From NCBI GenBank assembly GCA_003447295.1, contig DLZQ01000004.1, positions 1 to 64,000 of the forward strand: a DNA stretch of 64,000 nt. Direction: 5' to 3'. This DNA is from Lachnospiraceae bacterium. Its GTDB lineage: Bacteria; Bacillota; Clostridia; Lachnospirales; Lachnospiraceae. The translations under genes were made by a program, and so were the position numbers. The notes under the pieces were generated by a model. It worked only from the letters and a program-made list of their open reading frames with translations, was not told the origin of the DNA and made no database searches. Below are positions 16,846 through 26,353 of this stretch, piece after piece (the first letter of the stretch is position 1; every line of letters starts with the position of its first letter).

Positions 16846-19385
16846 TGAAGGCCATTCGATTGAAAACCGAACATTTATTTGATCCCGTCGGCGTGGATTT
16901 TTCCGCTCCGCGCCTGTTTTGGAACTGCGATGGCGGGAAAAAGCAAACGGCCTATCAAATTGTCGCTGCAGATGACAGCGGCAGTGTCCTTTGGGACAGT
17001 GGCAAGGTGGAAAGCGCTGCCATGTACGCAAAATGGGACGGCGCTCCCGTCCCACCGAAAACGAAGGTGCTCTGGAAAGTACAGCTTTGGGACGAGAAAG
17101 ACGTGGCGGGCGATTGGAGCGAAGCATCCTTTGAGACTGGTATCGGAACATGGAGTGCAAAATGGATCACCGGCGATTATCAGGTCAACAAAAAAGAGCG
17201 TTATCCCGTAGACTGCTTCCGCAAGTTTTTTTACGATGTAGATGTAAAAAAGGCACGGCTGTATATTACCGCCTGCGGTCTGTACGAGGCAGACATCAAC
17301 GGGCGGCGCGTGGGTGATTTTGTTCGAGCCCCCGGCATTACGGACTACCGTAAGCGTGTACAGTACCAGAGCTACGACGTGACCGATTTGCTGCAAAACG
17401 GAGAAAATGCTCTGACGGTGCAGCTTGCGGACGGCTGGTATCGAGGCTCCTGCGGTGCGTGGGGGCTGAAAAATGAGTACGGAACGGAAACGAAGCTGCT
17501 GGCGCAGCTGGAGCTTACCCGCGCCGATGGCAGCGTGCAGACCGTTGTCACCGACGAAAGCTGGGAGTGGTCCAACGACGGCCCCATCCGCTTTGCCGAC
17601 AACAAGGACGGCGAGGTGGTTAACGCGGGTAATGTTCCATCGTATCAGGGTAAGGCGAAGGTTACAAGCCATCCGGTCACGCCCTCTGCCTCCAACAATG
17701 TCCCCATCACGGAGCATGAGCGGCTGAAAGCGAAGCTGATCACCACGCCCTCCGGGAAGACCGTGCTGGACTTCGGGCAGAACATCGCCGGCTATGCGGA
17801 ATTTACCGTATCTGCCCACGCCGGGGAGAAGATCAAGCTGCGCTTTGGCGAACTGCTGGACGAAAGCGGCGAATTTACGCAGAAAAACATCCAGCTCTCC
17901 CGCAAAGATATCATCACGCCCCGGCAAGAAGTCGTTTATATCTGCAAGGAGGGCGAAAATCACTACAAGACCTCCTTTGCCATCTTCGGCTTTCAATATG
18001 TGCTGGTGGAAACGGATGTGGCGTTTCAGCCGGAGGATTTCACAGCCATTGCGGTGTACTCCGACATGGAGCGCACGGGCTATTTTGAAAGCTCCAACGC
18101 GCTTCTTGACAAGTTCGTGGAAAACACCGTCTGGAGCGCCAAAAACAACCACGCCGATCTGCCCACAGACTGTCCCACACGAGAACGGCACGGCTGGTCC
18201 GGCGACGCACAGATCTTCTGCCCGACGGCAAGCTATCTCTTTGACTATCTTCCCTTTGCAGAGAAGTACCTCACAGACCTCTACGACTGGCAGAAGAAAA
18301 ACGGTTGTCTGCCGCAGATCGCACCAGAGGGCGGTACAGACTTTTACATGGCAAGCATGAACGGTTCCGTTGGCTGGGCCGATGCGGGAGTACTGATGCC
18401 TTATGTCCTGTGGAAGCAGTATGGCGACATAGATATTTTGAAGAAGTATCTGTCCGGAATGCGGCGCTATGCTAAATTTATGCAGAACCGCTGCGGTAAA
18501 TGGTACCCGACCGCCAAGCGAACCGGACTGCACGGGGAGGATAGAAAGTACCTCTCCAACGCCGGGCAGGCATACGGCGAGTGGGCAGAGCCGGAAAGCT
18601 TCCACCACATGACATGGAAGGATTGTGCCGTACCGCATCCGGAGGTCGCCACCGCCTACACCGCCCATGTGATGGACTGTATGGCGGAGATGGAAGAGGC
18701 GCTGGGTAACGAAAAGGAGGCAAACTCTTACCGTGACTTTGCTGCCGGCTGCCGCAGAAGCTATCAGGCGCTGCGCCGCACTGTGGCTTATCCACTGGAT
18801 ACCGACCGGCAGGCGCAGCTTGTCCGACCGCTGGCGTTCGGCCTGTTGGACGAAGCGCAGACGGAATACGCGCAAAAGCGGCTGCTTACCGCGCTGGAGC
18901 ATTTCCATTGGCGTCTTGGAACAGGCTTTCTGTCCACACCGTTGATTTTGAATGTATTGGCAGATATTGATTTGGAAGCAGCCTACCGGCTGTTGGAAAA
19001 TGAAGAGATTCCCGGTTGGCTGAGTATGCCGAAAAATGGAGCTACTACCATCTGGGAGGCATGGGAAGGACCAAACAGCAAAAACGGCGGCATTGGTTCC
19101 CTGAACCATTATTCCAAGGGCGCCGTGGTGGCGTGGCTGTTCGATACCATGTGCGGCATCCGGGTGGATAGGGAAAATCACTTTATCCTTGCACCCCACC
19201 CAGGCGGGCACTTTACCCGAGCCAAAGCTGCCTATGACAGCGTCTACGGCAGAGTGGAGAGCTATTGGGAGAAAAGATCGGATAGCTGGCACTATACCAT
19301 TACCATTCCGGCAAACTGTAGTGCTGAGCTGCATCTGCCGGAGAAAGCACCGGTCACGCTGGAAAGCGGAACGTACAATTTTTGA
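16845..19385 (+). CDS. GH78 alpha-L-rhamnosidase
   Basis: An 846-aa glycoside hydrolase. Domains in order: N-terminal beta-sandwich ([36 protein letters not shown]), a rhamnosidase N-domain (YITACGLYEADINGRRVGD), the (alpha/alpha)6 catalytic barrel with DLPTDCPTRERHGWSGDAQI, the GH78 active-site block with acidic residues, and a C-terminal beta-sandwich. It removes terminal alpha-L-rhamnose from flavonoid glycosides, saponins or pectin fragments. No signal peptide, so it works inside the cell on imported substrate. Third codon positions are markedly GC-rich compared with the flanking genes, suggesting transfer. Confidence 0.95.
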   Translation: MKAIRLKTEHLFDPVGVDFSAPRLFWNCDGGKKQTAYQIVAADDSGSVLWDSGKVESAAMYAKWDGAPVPPKTKVLWKVQLWDEKDVAGDWSEASFETGIGTWSAKWITGDYQVNKKERYPVDCFRKFFYDVDVKKARLYITACGLYEADINGRRVGDFVRAPGITDYRKRVQYQSYDVTDLLQNGENALTVQLADGWYRGSCGAWGLKNEYGTETKLLAQLELTRADGSVQTVVTDESWEWSNDGPIRFADNKDGEVVNAGNVPSYQGKAKVTSHPVTPSASNNVPITEHERLKAKLITTPSGKTVLDFGQNIAGYAEFTVSAHAGEKIKLRFGELLDESGEFTQKNIQLSRKDIITPRQEVVYICKEGENHYKTSFAIFGFQYVLVETDVAFQPEDFTAIAVYSDMERTGYFESSNALLDKFVENTVWSAKNNHADLPTDCPTRERHGWSGDAQIFCPTASYLFDYLPFAEKYLTDLYDWQKKNGCLPQIAPEGGTDFYMASMNGSVGWADAGVLMPYVLWKQYGDIDILKKYLSGMRRYAKFMQNRCGKWYPTAKRTGLHGEDRKYLSNAGQAYGEWAEPESFHHMTWKDCAVPHPEVATAYTAHVMDCMAEMEEALGNEKEANSYRDFAAGCRRSYQALRRTVAYPLDTDRQAQLVRPLAFGLLDEAQTEYAQKRLLTALEHFHWRLGTGFLSTPLILNVLADIDLEAAYRLLENEEIPGWLSMPKNGATTIWEAWEGPNSKNGGIGSLNHYSKGAVVAWLFDTMCGIRVDRENHFILAPHPGGHFTRAKAAYDSVYGRVESYWEKRSDSWHYTITIPANCSAELHLPEKAPVTLESGTYNF

Positions 19386-19394
19386 GGTAGCAAT

Positions 19395-21722
19395 ATGAAT
19401 ATTGAAAAAATCTTACAGCAGATGACACTGGAGGATAAAATCGAGCTTTGCTCCGGTGAAAACTTCTGGGAAACAAAAAAATACGAAAAATACGGTATTC
19501 CATCCCTTTTCATGTGCGATGGGCCTCACGGCCTGCGCAAGCAGGAGGATGCGGCGGATATGCTGGGAGTCCATGCCTCCCGCCCCGCCACCTGTTTTCC
19601 CGCCGAGGTGACAACTGCCGGAAGCTGGGATCCGGAGCTTTTAGAACAGATTGGTGCAGCCATCGGCGAGGAAGCCAGGGAGCAGGGCGTTGGCCTTGTC
19701 CTTGGTCCCGGCGTCAATCTCAAGCGCAACCCTCTCTGCGGGCGGAACTTTGAGTATTTCAGCGAGGATCCGTATTTGGCTGGCAAGCTGGCGGCGGGCT
19801 TCATCCGCGGCACGGAGGCGCAGGGCGTCGGTACGAGTCTCAAGCACTTTGCCGCGAACTCGCAGGAGGCAAGCCGCTTCACATCAGACTCGGTGTTAGA
19901 CGAGCGCACGCTGCGGGAATTGTACCTGACAGCTTCCGAGATCGCCGTCAAAGAGGGCAAGCCTGCCACGGTGATGTGCGCCTACCCGAAGCTGAATGGA
20001 GTACATTGTTCAGACAACAAGAGGCTGCTCACAGATATTCTTCGCACGGAATGGGGCTTTAATGGCATGGCGATCACGGACTGGGGCGCGATGAATGACC
20101 GCATTGAGGGCTTCCGGGCGGGCTGCGATCTGAATATGCCCGGCGGCAGTGCCTACATGGAAAAAGAGGTCTTGCAGGCGGTCAAGAATGGCACACTACC
20201 GGAAAGCAGCGTGGATGACAGCGCCCGCCGGGTGCTGGAGCTGGTGTTCCGGGCAGCAGAAGCGCTGCGAGGAAATACGACCTGCGACTATGATGCCCAC
20301 CACACCCTTGCAAAACGTGCGGCCATCGAGGGCGCGGTGCTGCTGAAAAATGAAGGCAGCATACTGCCGCTGCGGCAGGGCGCAAAAATTGCCGTCATTG
20401 GAGCCATGGCAAAGAATCTGCGCTATCAGGGCGCAGGCTCCAGCCACATTAATCCCACAAGGCTGTCCCAACCGCTGGACTTCCTGCCGGATGCCATCTA
20501 TGCCTCTGGCTGCGACGACCGGGGTGATACCACGGACGCGTTACTGGATGAGGCAAGGGCGGCAGCGGAACAGGCAGAGGTCACTGTTGTTTTCGCTGGA
20601 CTTCCCGACCGGTATGAATCTGAGGGCTTTGACAGGGACGATATGAAAATGCCCGTAGGTCATCTTCGAATGATCGAGGCAGTGGTCAGTGCCAACCCCA
20701 ACACAGTAGTCGTGCTGTTGTGCGGCAGCGCTGTGGAATGTCCATGGGCGGACGAGGTGAAGGCTGTTCTCTACATGGGGCTGCCTGGCCAGGCGGGCGG
20801 CGAGGCTGCCGCCGAGCTGCTCTATGGGCGCATAAGCCCCAACGGCAAGCTGACGGAGAGTTGGTCTTACACCTATGAGGACGTCCCTTCCTCTGAGATT
20901 TATGGCAAAACTGCCGATGCCCTGTATCAGGAGGGTGTCTATGTGGGATATCGCTATTACGACAAGGCAGATGTGCCTGTCCGCTGGCGGTTCGGCTACG
21001 GCCTGAGCTATACGGAGTTTTCCTACTCCGATTTAACGGTCAACGGCGATACGGTGTCTGTCACCGTCCGGAACACCGGCAAGTGTGCCGGGGCGGAGGT
21101 GGCGCAGCTCTACATGGAAGCACCGCAGAACGGTCTGCACCGACCGCTACGGGAACTGAAGGGATTCCAAAAGGTATTCTTGCAGCCGGGCGAAAGCCGT
21201 ACAGTCACCTTCACTTTGACTGACCGCAGCTTCGCCGTCTGGCAGGATGGTTGGAAAATACCCGCAGGCACATACGCTGTCTGCGTTGGCGGGTTGCGGG
21301 CAGAAATGGAAAAAAACGGCGATGTCCTGCCTGTTCCAGCGTGGCAGAAGGGCAGCTGGTATGCGTGCTGCACAGGCAAGCCGGATCAGACAGCCTGGGA
21401 AGCCATGCTGGGGCGTACCTATACGCCGCCGGTGCTGAAAAAGGGCAGTTTCACCATGGACAACACGGTTATGGAAATGAAGGATTACAGCCTCATCATG
21501 AAGATCATGTTTCGGGCGGTGGAAGCCACCATCGCCAAGGGCTTCGGCGGCAAAAAAGATTATGAAAACCCGGAATTTCGGATGTTGATGAATTCTTCCG
21601 CCGGAAGTCCTCTGCGCAGCATGATGATCTCCGGCGGTATGAAGGGCGGCGTGCTGCCCGGTATGTTGGAAATGGCCAATGGCCACTTCCTCCGGGGAAT
21701 CTGGAAAATGATCATGGGATGA
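19395..21722 (+). CDS. GH3 beta-glucosidase
   Basis: A 775-aa GH3 enzyme. The nucleophile Asp is in AITDWGAMND; the substrate pocket motif KHFAANSQE and GPGVNLKRNPLCGRNFEYFS match the family. The (alpha/beta)8 domain is followed by the alpha/beta sandwich (GAVLLKNEGSILPL) and a fibronectin-III-like domain (VAQLYMEAP, RPLRELKGFQKVFLQPGE). It lacks a signal peptide. After the rhamnosidase removes rhamnose, this enzyme could release glucose from the aglycone, as needed for rutinosides. It begins nine bases after the GH78 stop. Confidence 0.94.
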   Translation: MNIEKILQQMTLEDKIELCSGENFWETKKYEKYGIPSLFMCDGPHGLRKQEDAADMLGVHASRPATCFPAEVTTAGSWDPELLEQIGAAIGEEAREQGVGLVLGPGVNLKRNPLCGRNFEYFSEDPYLAGKLAAGFIRGTEAQGVGTSLKHFAANSQEASRFTSDSVLDERTLRELYLTASEIAVKEGKPATVMCAYPKLNGVHCSDNKRLLTDILRTEWGFNGMAITDWGAMNDRIEGFRAGCDLNMPGGSAYMEKEVLQAVKNGTLPESSVDDSARRVLELVFRAAEALRGNTTCDYDAHHTLAKRAAIEGAVLLKNEGSILPLRQGAKIAVIGAMAKNLRYQGAGSSHINPTRLSQPLDFLPDAIYASGCDDRGDTTDALLDEARAAAEQAEVTVVFAGLPDRYESEGFDRDDMKMPVGHLRMIEAVVSANPNTVVVLLCGSAVECPWADEVKAVLYMGLPGQAGGEAAAELLYGRISPNGKLTESWSYTYEDVPSSEIYGKTADALYQEGVYVGYRYYDKADVPVRWRFGYGLSYTEFSYSDLTVNGDTVSVTVRNTGKCAGAEVAQLYMEAPQNGLHRPLRELKGFQKVFLQPGESRTVTFTLTDRSFAVWQDGWKIPAGTYAVCVGGLRAEMEKNGDVLPVPAWQKGSWYACCTGKPDQTAWEAMLGRTYTPPVLKKGSFTMDNTVMEMKDYSLIMKIMFRAVEATIAKGFGGKKDYENPEFRMLMNSSAGSPLRSMMISGGMKGGVLPGMLEMANGHFLRGIWKMIMG

Positions 21723-21740
21723 AGAGTATAATATGTTTAA

Positions 21741-21774
21741 AAAACCGCAGGCGGGAATGGTCTGCGGTTTTTTA
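21741..21774 (+). terminator. Terminator of the rhamnoside operon
   Basis: AAAACCGCAG and CTGCGGTTTT form a 10-bp stem followed by Ts. Confidence 0.9.
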
Positions 21775-21818
21775 GTAATTGCCATTACTAAAAAAATGTG
21801 GGGTTACGCGTTTAACCT

Positions 21819-21847
21819 TTGTGAAAACTATATTTCTATTGTAATAT
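21819..21847 (+). promoter_or_regulatory. Probable promoter of the kinase-like gene
   Basis: TTGTGA (21819-21824), 17-bp spacer, TAATAT (21842-21847). Confidence 0.45.
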
Positions 21848-21903
21848 GAAATCAGAATACAAAAATCCGTAATCAATGAGGTATAGAACAGAGGAGAAAA
21901 CAC

Positions 21904-22440
21904 ATGACTAAAGAAATGACCGTAAATGGGAAAAGCTATACAATCATTAAATTGCTGGGAAAGGGGAAAGGTGGATATTCTTATTTGGCAGAGTCTGGAA
22001 ATAACAGGTATGTTTTGAAGCAGATACATCATGAACCCTGTGATTATTATCAGTTCGGAAACAAGCTTGAGGCAGAGATCAGAGATTACAGGAAATTGAA
22101 AGAAATCGGAATAAAAATGCCTGTCATGCTTGAAACAGATGTGAAAAATGAACGCATTTTGAAGGAGTTTATTGATGGTGACACGATTTATCAGTTGATT
22201 TTAGAAGACAAGATGAAAACTGACTATATCGGGCAATTGCATAGAATGTGTGCGCTGCTATATGCTGCCAATACAAATATTGATTATTTTCCCACGAATT
22301 TTGTTGTACATAACGAAGAAATATATTATGTGGATTTCGAGTGCAACGATTACATGGAAGAATGGAATTTCGAAAACTGGGGTGTAAAATACTGGTCAAA
22401 GACACCGGAATTTTTGCAGTATGTGAAAGAGCATTCATGA
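21904..22440 (+). CDS. Minimal protein-kinase-like protein
   Basis: A 178-aa protein with a compact kinase fold. The glycine-rich loop is LLGKGKGGYSYLA, the ATP-binding Lys follows in RYVLKQI, the hinge reads LKEFIDGDTIYQL, the catalytic-loop counterpart is NIDYFPTNFVV, and the metal-binding DFE (in YYVDFECND) replaces DFG. It is much shorter than a Ser/Thr kinase and resembles RIO- or APH-like small kinases. The target (protein or small molecule) is unknown. GAGGAGAAAACAC before ATG. It starts the AT-rich accessory stretch. Confidence 0.7.
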   Translation: MTKEMTVNGKSYTIIKLLGKGKGGYSYLAESGNNRYVLKQIHHEPCDYYQFGNKLEAEIRDYRKLKEIGIKMPVMLETDVKNERILKEFIDGDTIYQLILEDKMKTDYIGQLHRMCALLYAANTNIDYFPTNFVVHNEEIYYVDFECNDYMEEWNFENWGVKYWSKTPEFLQYVKEHS

Positions 22441-22521
22441 TACAAGTATGGTTTTGGTTGGTATAATTTATAGCACAGTTTTCAGTTTGAATATTGTGAT
22501 ATGAATAGTTTGGTGAGGATT

Positions 22522-22701
22522 ATGAATAAAGACATCATAAAAAAGGCAATATTTTGGCAGATATTATATATAGTTATATATGGTTTTTGTGCAGTTATAA
22601 TTAATATTTATTTTACAGATGTAATTCTGTTTGCATTTGGCATAGTTGGTGTTGTATATATTTTGTTCAGTTTGTTCTTCATAAAATATAAAAGAGAGTG
22701 A
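22522..22701 (+). CDS. Small membrane protein, 59 aa
   Basis: Two hydrophobic helices (FWQILYIVIYGFCAVIINIY and ILFAFGIVGVVYILFSLFFI) with a basic end IKYKRE. ATG 22522 is preferred because GAGG lies just upstream; ATG 22501 is possible. It ends in a TGA that is immediately followed, in the same frame, by the next membrane ORF, so the two may be a single gene broken by a nonsense change. Confidence 0.5.
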   Translation: MNKDIIKKAIFWQILYIVIYGFCAVIINIYFTDVILFAFGIVGVVYILFSLFFIKYKRE

Positions 22702-23175
22702 TTGTTTATAAATGGAATTATCGGCTTATGGTCTGTTTTGTTTCTTGGAAGCTGGTTTGGAAAGCAATTGGAACTGGAAAGTACAATTTCAATTGCGGCA
22801 ATAGTTACTGTAATGGATATTGTCAGTTTTACCCGGATAGGTAAGCGGACAGTAAATGCAAAGGCCATAGCAAATAAAAGTGTAGCAGCAAGGCTGTTTG
22901 TATATGGAATAGAAAAGAATGACGTGCTGATTCCAACCTGTGGTTTTGGGGATTATCTCTATTATGCTATGTGGATTTCGGGAATCCATTCATTAAGTGA
23001 ATCTATTCAAGCATACATATTTGGCGCATTTATGATTTTTGTGGGAATTGTCATACAGTCCGTTGTTATAAAGAAGCTTTCAATAAGAGACAACTTTAAA
23101 GGATTTCCAGGAACAGTATTTCCATTTTTAGGAACAGTATTAGCATACTTAGCTGTGTATTATGTACTAAAATAG
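22702..23175 (+). CDS. Membrane protein, unknown (possible 3' part of interrupted gene)
   Basis: A 157-aa ORF from TTG with about four hydrophobic segments (GIIGLWSVLFLGSWFG, SIAAIVTVMDIVSF, AYIFGAFMIFVGIVIQSVVI, GTVFPFLGTVLAYLAVYYVL). It has no clear Shine-Dalgarno site and its first codon abuts the stop of the previous ORF in frame. Either translational re-initiation or a nonsense-split gene explains this. I recognise no family. Confidence 0.55.
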   Translation: MFINGIIGLWSVLFLGSWFGKQLELESTISIAAIVTVMDIVSFTRIGKRTVNAKAIANKSVAARLFVYGIEKNDVLIPTCGFGDYLYYAMWISGIHSLSESIQAYIFGAFMIFVGIVIQSVVIKKLSIRDNFKGFPGTVFPFLGTVLAYLAVYYVLK

Positions 23176-23316
23176 AACATATTCAGAAGAATATATTGAA
23201 AAACAAGGCAAGGCAGGTCAATAAAATATCCAATGAGGTCTTCCGCTAATCGGTCAATGGAGGCGGCATATGAATGATAAATCATTGGGAAAGGTTTTAT
23301 AGAAAGGGGACGGAAA

Positions 23317-24150
23317 ATGACAGAAAACCGTTATAAGACACCCCGCGGCTACATCCATTATTTTGTAAATATAATAGATAAGCAGAAAACTACGTTAGTG
23401 TTTTTACCGGGACTTACAGCAGACCATAGGCTTTTTGAAAAGCAGATAGAATATTTTGAGAAGAAACAGAACGTGTTTGTGTGGGATGCACCATCACATG
23501 CATTATCCAGACCATTTACGAATAATTACAGTCTGTCTGACATGGCAGAATGGCTTTATGAAATCTTAGTAAAAGAAGAAATTTATAATCCCATCATTAT
23601 CGGTCAGTCTATGGGTGGATATCTGGCTCAAATGTATATGGAATTATATCCGGATAAGATAAAAGGCTTTATCTCCATCGATTCTGCACCGCTTCAAAAG
23701 TCTTATATGACCTCAGTGGAAATATGGCTTCTTGAAAGAGCAGAGCCATTATATAAGATATATCCATGGAAAGCACTTCTTAGGGCAGGGTCAAGAGGGT
23801 GTGCAGAGACGGATTATGGTCAGAAGCTTATGTGGAAGATGATGGTGTCCTATGATTCAGATCCTAAAGAATATGCAAGGCTCGCCGGTTTTGGTTACAG
23901 AATGCTTGCTGAGGCAATCAAAGCAGATCTGCCATATCGTATCAGTTGTCCGGCCCTTCTTATCTGTGGAGAAAAGGATAGAGCAGGTTCAGCAAAAAGC
24001 TATAATAAGAAATGGCATCAGAGAGAAGGTTTACCGCTTAAATGGATAAAGAATGCCGGTCATAATTCCAATACTGACCAGCCGGATGAAGTAAACAGAC
24101 TGATAGAAAAATTTATCAGCGAGGTAGATGGGAAAGGAGTGTCTGGATGA
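23317..24150 (+). CDS. Alpha/beta-fold hydrolase
   Basis: A 277-aa alpha/beta hydrolase. The nucleophile elbow is GQSMGGYLAQ, the oxyanion region is VFLPGLTADHRLFEKQ, the acid lies in LLICGEKDRAGSAKSY, and the catalytic His in KNAGHNSNTDQPDEVN. No signal peptide. Likely an esterase or lactonase acting on a small substrate. GAAAGGGGAC precedes the ATG. The neighbours are unrelated accessory genes, so context adds little. Confidence 0.88.
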   Translation: MTENRYKTPRGYIHYFVNIIDKQKTTLVFLPGLTADHRLFEKQIEYFEKKQNVFVWDAPSHALSRPFTNNYSLSDMAEWLYEILVKEEIYNPIIIGQSMGGYLAQMYMELYPDKIKGFISIDSAPLQKSYMTSVEIWLLERAEPLYKIYPWKALLRAGSRGCAETDYGQKLMWKMMVSYDSDPKEYARLAGFGYRMLAEAIKADLPYRISCPALLICGEKDRAGSAKSYNKKWHQREGLPLKWIKNAGHNSNTDQPDEVNRLIEKFISEVDGKGVSG

Positions 24151-24225
24151 AATTAAATATACAGCGAAAAAAGGATATTATTGTAAATCAAAAACTGTAA
24201 ATAAGAAATGCAGGAGGAAAAACAG

Positions 24226-24303
24226 TTGAAACTTTATTTTGGAAACATGGTAATCATGGGAATGAAATATTTTCTGCTGAATGCGAATAGCCTGGAGTTT
24301 TAA
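24226..24303 (+). CDS. Possible 25-aa peptide
   Basis: TTG start seven bases after a perfect AGGAGG (24212-24217); the peptide is hydrophobic (MKLYFGNMVIMGMKYFLLNA, end NSLEF). It could be a leader peptide or the stub of a decayed gene. The rest of 24151-24531 has no gene I can support. Confidence 0.25.
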   Translation: MKLYFGNMVIMGMKYFLLNANSLEF

Positions 24304-24348
24304 CTATTGAAAATATTTTAAGATGTTTACTATTATATAAGTATATAG

Positions 24349-24404
24349 AAAATCTTATCAATTTTAGATTATCCATTGATATCTGATGTTGGTAAGGTTT
24401 TTTG
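24349..24404 (+). terminator. Possible intrinsic terminator
   Basis: AAAATCTTATCAA can pair with TTGGTAAGGTTTT (13 bp including G-U pairs) across a large loop, followed by a T run. Confidence 0.45.
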
Positions 24405-24531
24405 ACGTCAATTTTTTTAAAGAAATAATCAACGATGAAAAATTCGCCTATGAGTTGAATCTGTTCTAATATGTTTACTACGACAAATGCGAGAATTCTT
24501 AGTATAATATCAGTGTTAGGAGATTACGCAG

Positions 24532-25647
24532 ATGAAAAAGGTAAATTTGAGAATTGCAGAATTAAGGCACAAGAAGAAAATTACACAGCAGGAACTGGCG
24601 GATATAGTTGGTGTTTCGTTTCAGACAATAAGTAAATGGGAAAATGGTGGGGCAATGCCGGATATTACATATTTACCGGTTCTTGCAGAGTATTTTGGGG
24701 TATCTATAGACCAGCTGATGGGGATTGTGCCATTAACCGAAGAATCATATATTGCAAGCAAGACAGGAACCAGAGAATTTTGGGAAGCAAAATTGGAATA
24801 TCTTCTTCGAACGAGAAAAAGTATGTGGAATGATGATTACATGGAGTTCCTAATTAAAAAGGTTTGGAAGATAGACAGACCGGTAAAGGTATTGGATTGC
24901 GGATGCGGGTTTGGATTTCTTGGATTGTTGATTATGCCATATTTGCCCAAAGGAAGTACCTATACGGGAATTGATATGGCGGAAAATCTGATAGAAATGG
25001 GAAAAAAACTATTTGTGGAAAATAGACTGCAAGGAGAATTTATTCATTCTGACGTTTATGTTTATGATGCAGAGGATAGTTATGATGTTGTGATATGCCA
25101 GGCGGTCCTTCGACATTTGGATTCTGCGGAACGCTTTGTAAAAAGGATGATGGAATTTGCCAAACCAGGGGCATATATTATTTGCATTGATTCCAACAGA
25201 GAGTTTGAGTGTGACGGCCTTTATATAGACGGAATGGATTATTTCAGATTGTGCGAACACGCAGGCATGGAAAAGAATTGGAAAACAGAACTGGAGCAAC
25301 AAGGAAGAGATTATGCGGCTGCGATTCGTAACGCACATATGATGAGAAGATTAGGACTTAAAGATGTTGATGTAAGAATGAACGATAGGGTGGATTTCAT
25401 TACGCCTCAAAGAGAAGACTACGAGCAAAGAAAACATGATTTTATTGAATATAATGACTGGAGCAGGGGATTAACGGAGGAACAAAAAGAAAAATCCATT
25501 CAATACTTTTTGACGCATGGAATGACTAGAAAGGAAGCGGCAGATTTTTGCGAACGCAATATGGAAATAGCAAGATTTTTTCAGGAAAATCCTAATGCTG
25601 GGTACACTTTTGTGAAAGGAACAATGATATCTTATGGGAAAAAGTAA
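24532..25647 (+). CDS. XRE-type HTH fused to SAM-dependent methyltransferase
   Basis: A 371-aa two-domain protein. Residues 1-65 are an XRE helix-turn-helix (ITQQELADIVGVSFQTISKW). Residues from about 110 form a class I methyltransferase with motif I VLDCGCGFGFLGLL and motif II YTGIDMAENLIEMGKKL, and VVICQAVLRHLD. This could be a regulator that modifies a small molecule or senses SAM, or a methylase recruited to DNA. A TATAAT-like -10 (TAGTATAATATC) precedes it. It overlaps the HAD gene by 14 bases, so both are one operon. Confidence 0.85.
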   Translation: MKKVNLRIAELRHKKKITQQELADIVGVSFQTISKWENGGAMPDITYLPVLAEYFGVSIDQLMGIVPLTEESYIASKTGTREFWEAKLEYLLRTRKSMWNDDYMEFLIKKVWKIDRPVKVLDCGCGFGFLGLLIMPYLPKGSTYTGIDMAENLIEMGKKLFVENRLQGEFIHSDVYVYDAEDSYDVVICQAVLRHLDSAERFVKRMMEFAKPGAYIICIDSNREFECDGLYIDGMDYFRLCEHAGMEKNWKTELEQQGRDYAAAIRNAHMMRRLGLKDVDVRMNDRVDFITPQREDYEQRKHDFIEYNDWSRGLTEEQKEKSIQYFLTHGMTRKEAADFCERNMEIARFFQENPNAGYTFVKGTMISYGKK

Positions 25648-26257
25648 AATTTTACTGATTGATATGTATGGTGTGATAATAAAGGAAAGTAAAGGGTATT
25701 TTGTACCATATACTTTACAGAAATTTGAAACTTCGGAGCATGGGAAAATCAAAAGAATTATCAGGGATGAACAGTGTTTCACAAAGGCACAGAAGGGAGA
25801 ATTAACCAGCAAAGAATTTTTATCGTATCTTGGCTATAATTTTCCGGAAAAAACAATGGAGGACTATTTAAAAAATTATCTCACCCTGGATGAAAATTTC
25901 AAAAACTTTGCGGAAAAATATAGTAGGATATACGATTTTTGCCTGTTGTCCAATGATGTTTTAGAGTGGAGTGAATTTCTGACAGATTATTATCAGATAA
26001 ATCATTATTTTAAAGAAAAGATTGTCAGTGGCGAAGTGCATATGCGCAAGCCGGATAAGGAAATATTTGTATATACTCTTGAAAAGTTAGGGTGCAATGC
26101 AGCACAGTGTGTATTTGTAGACAATAGTGTAAATAATTTGCTAGTTGCGGAAAAACTGGGAATGAAAACAATACTCTTCAATCGAGATGGTGTAGAATAT
26201 GTGGGGAATGTGGTGGATGATTTTGGCACATTAGGTGAGATGCTGGAAGGCATATGA
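25634..26257 (+). CDS. HAD-superfamily hydrolase
   Basis: A 207-aa HAD protein: motif I LLIDMYGVI (DMYGV instead of DxDGT), motif II LLSNDV, Lys in HMRKPDKEIF and motif IV FVDNSVNNLLVAEKLGM. This layout matches the IA-type haloacid dehalogenase/epoxide hydrolase-like branch, probable phosphatases. Coupled to the XRE-methyltransferase gene. Substrate unknown. Confidence 0.85.
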   Translation: MGKSKILLIDMYGVIIKESKGYFVPYTLQKFETSEHGKIKRIIRDEQCFTKAQKGELTSKEFLSYLGYNFPEKTMEDYLKNYLTLDENFKNFAEKYSRIYDFCLLSNDVLEWSEFLTDYYQINHYFKEKIVSGEVHMRKPDKEIFVYTLEKLGCNAAQCVFVDNSVNNLLVAEKLGMKTILFNRDGVEYVGNVVDDFGTLGEMLEGI

Positions 26258-26353
26258 GCGGGCAACTGAGAGTTGCATAAAAGAACCGCAAAGTTGGTGG
26301 TAAATATAATGTGGATTTCGTAAAATAAAACCATCAACTAAAGGAGGTATTTT

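Noticed and set aside
16875-19334. Very long open frame antisense to the GH78 gene
   Set aside because: It mirrors the GC-rich codon pattern of the rhamnosidase, has no ribosome-binding site and its protein is full of Cys, His and Val runs without domain order.
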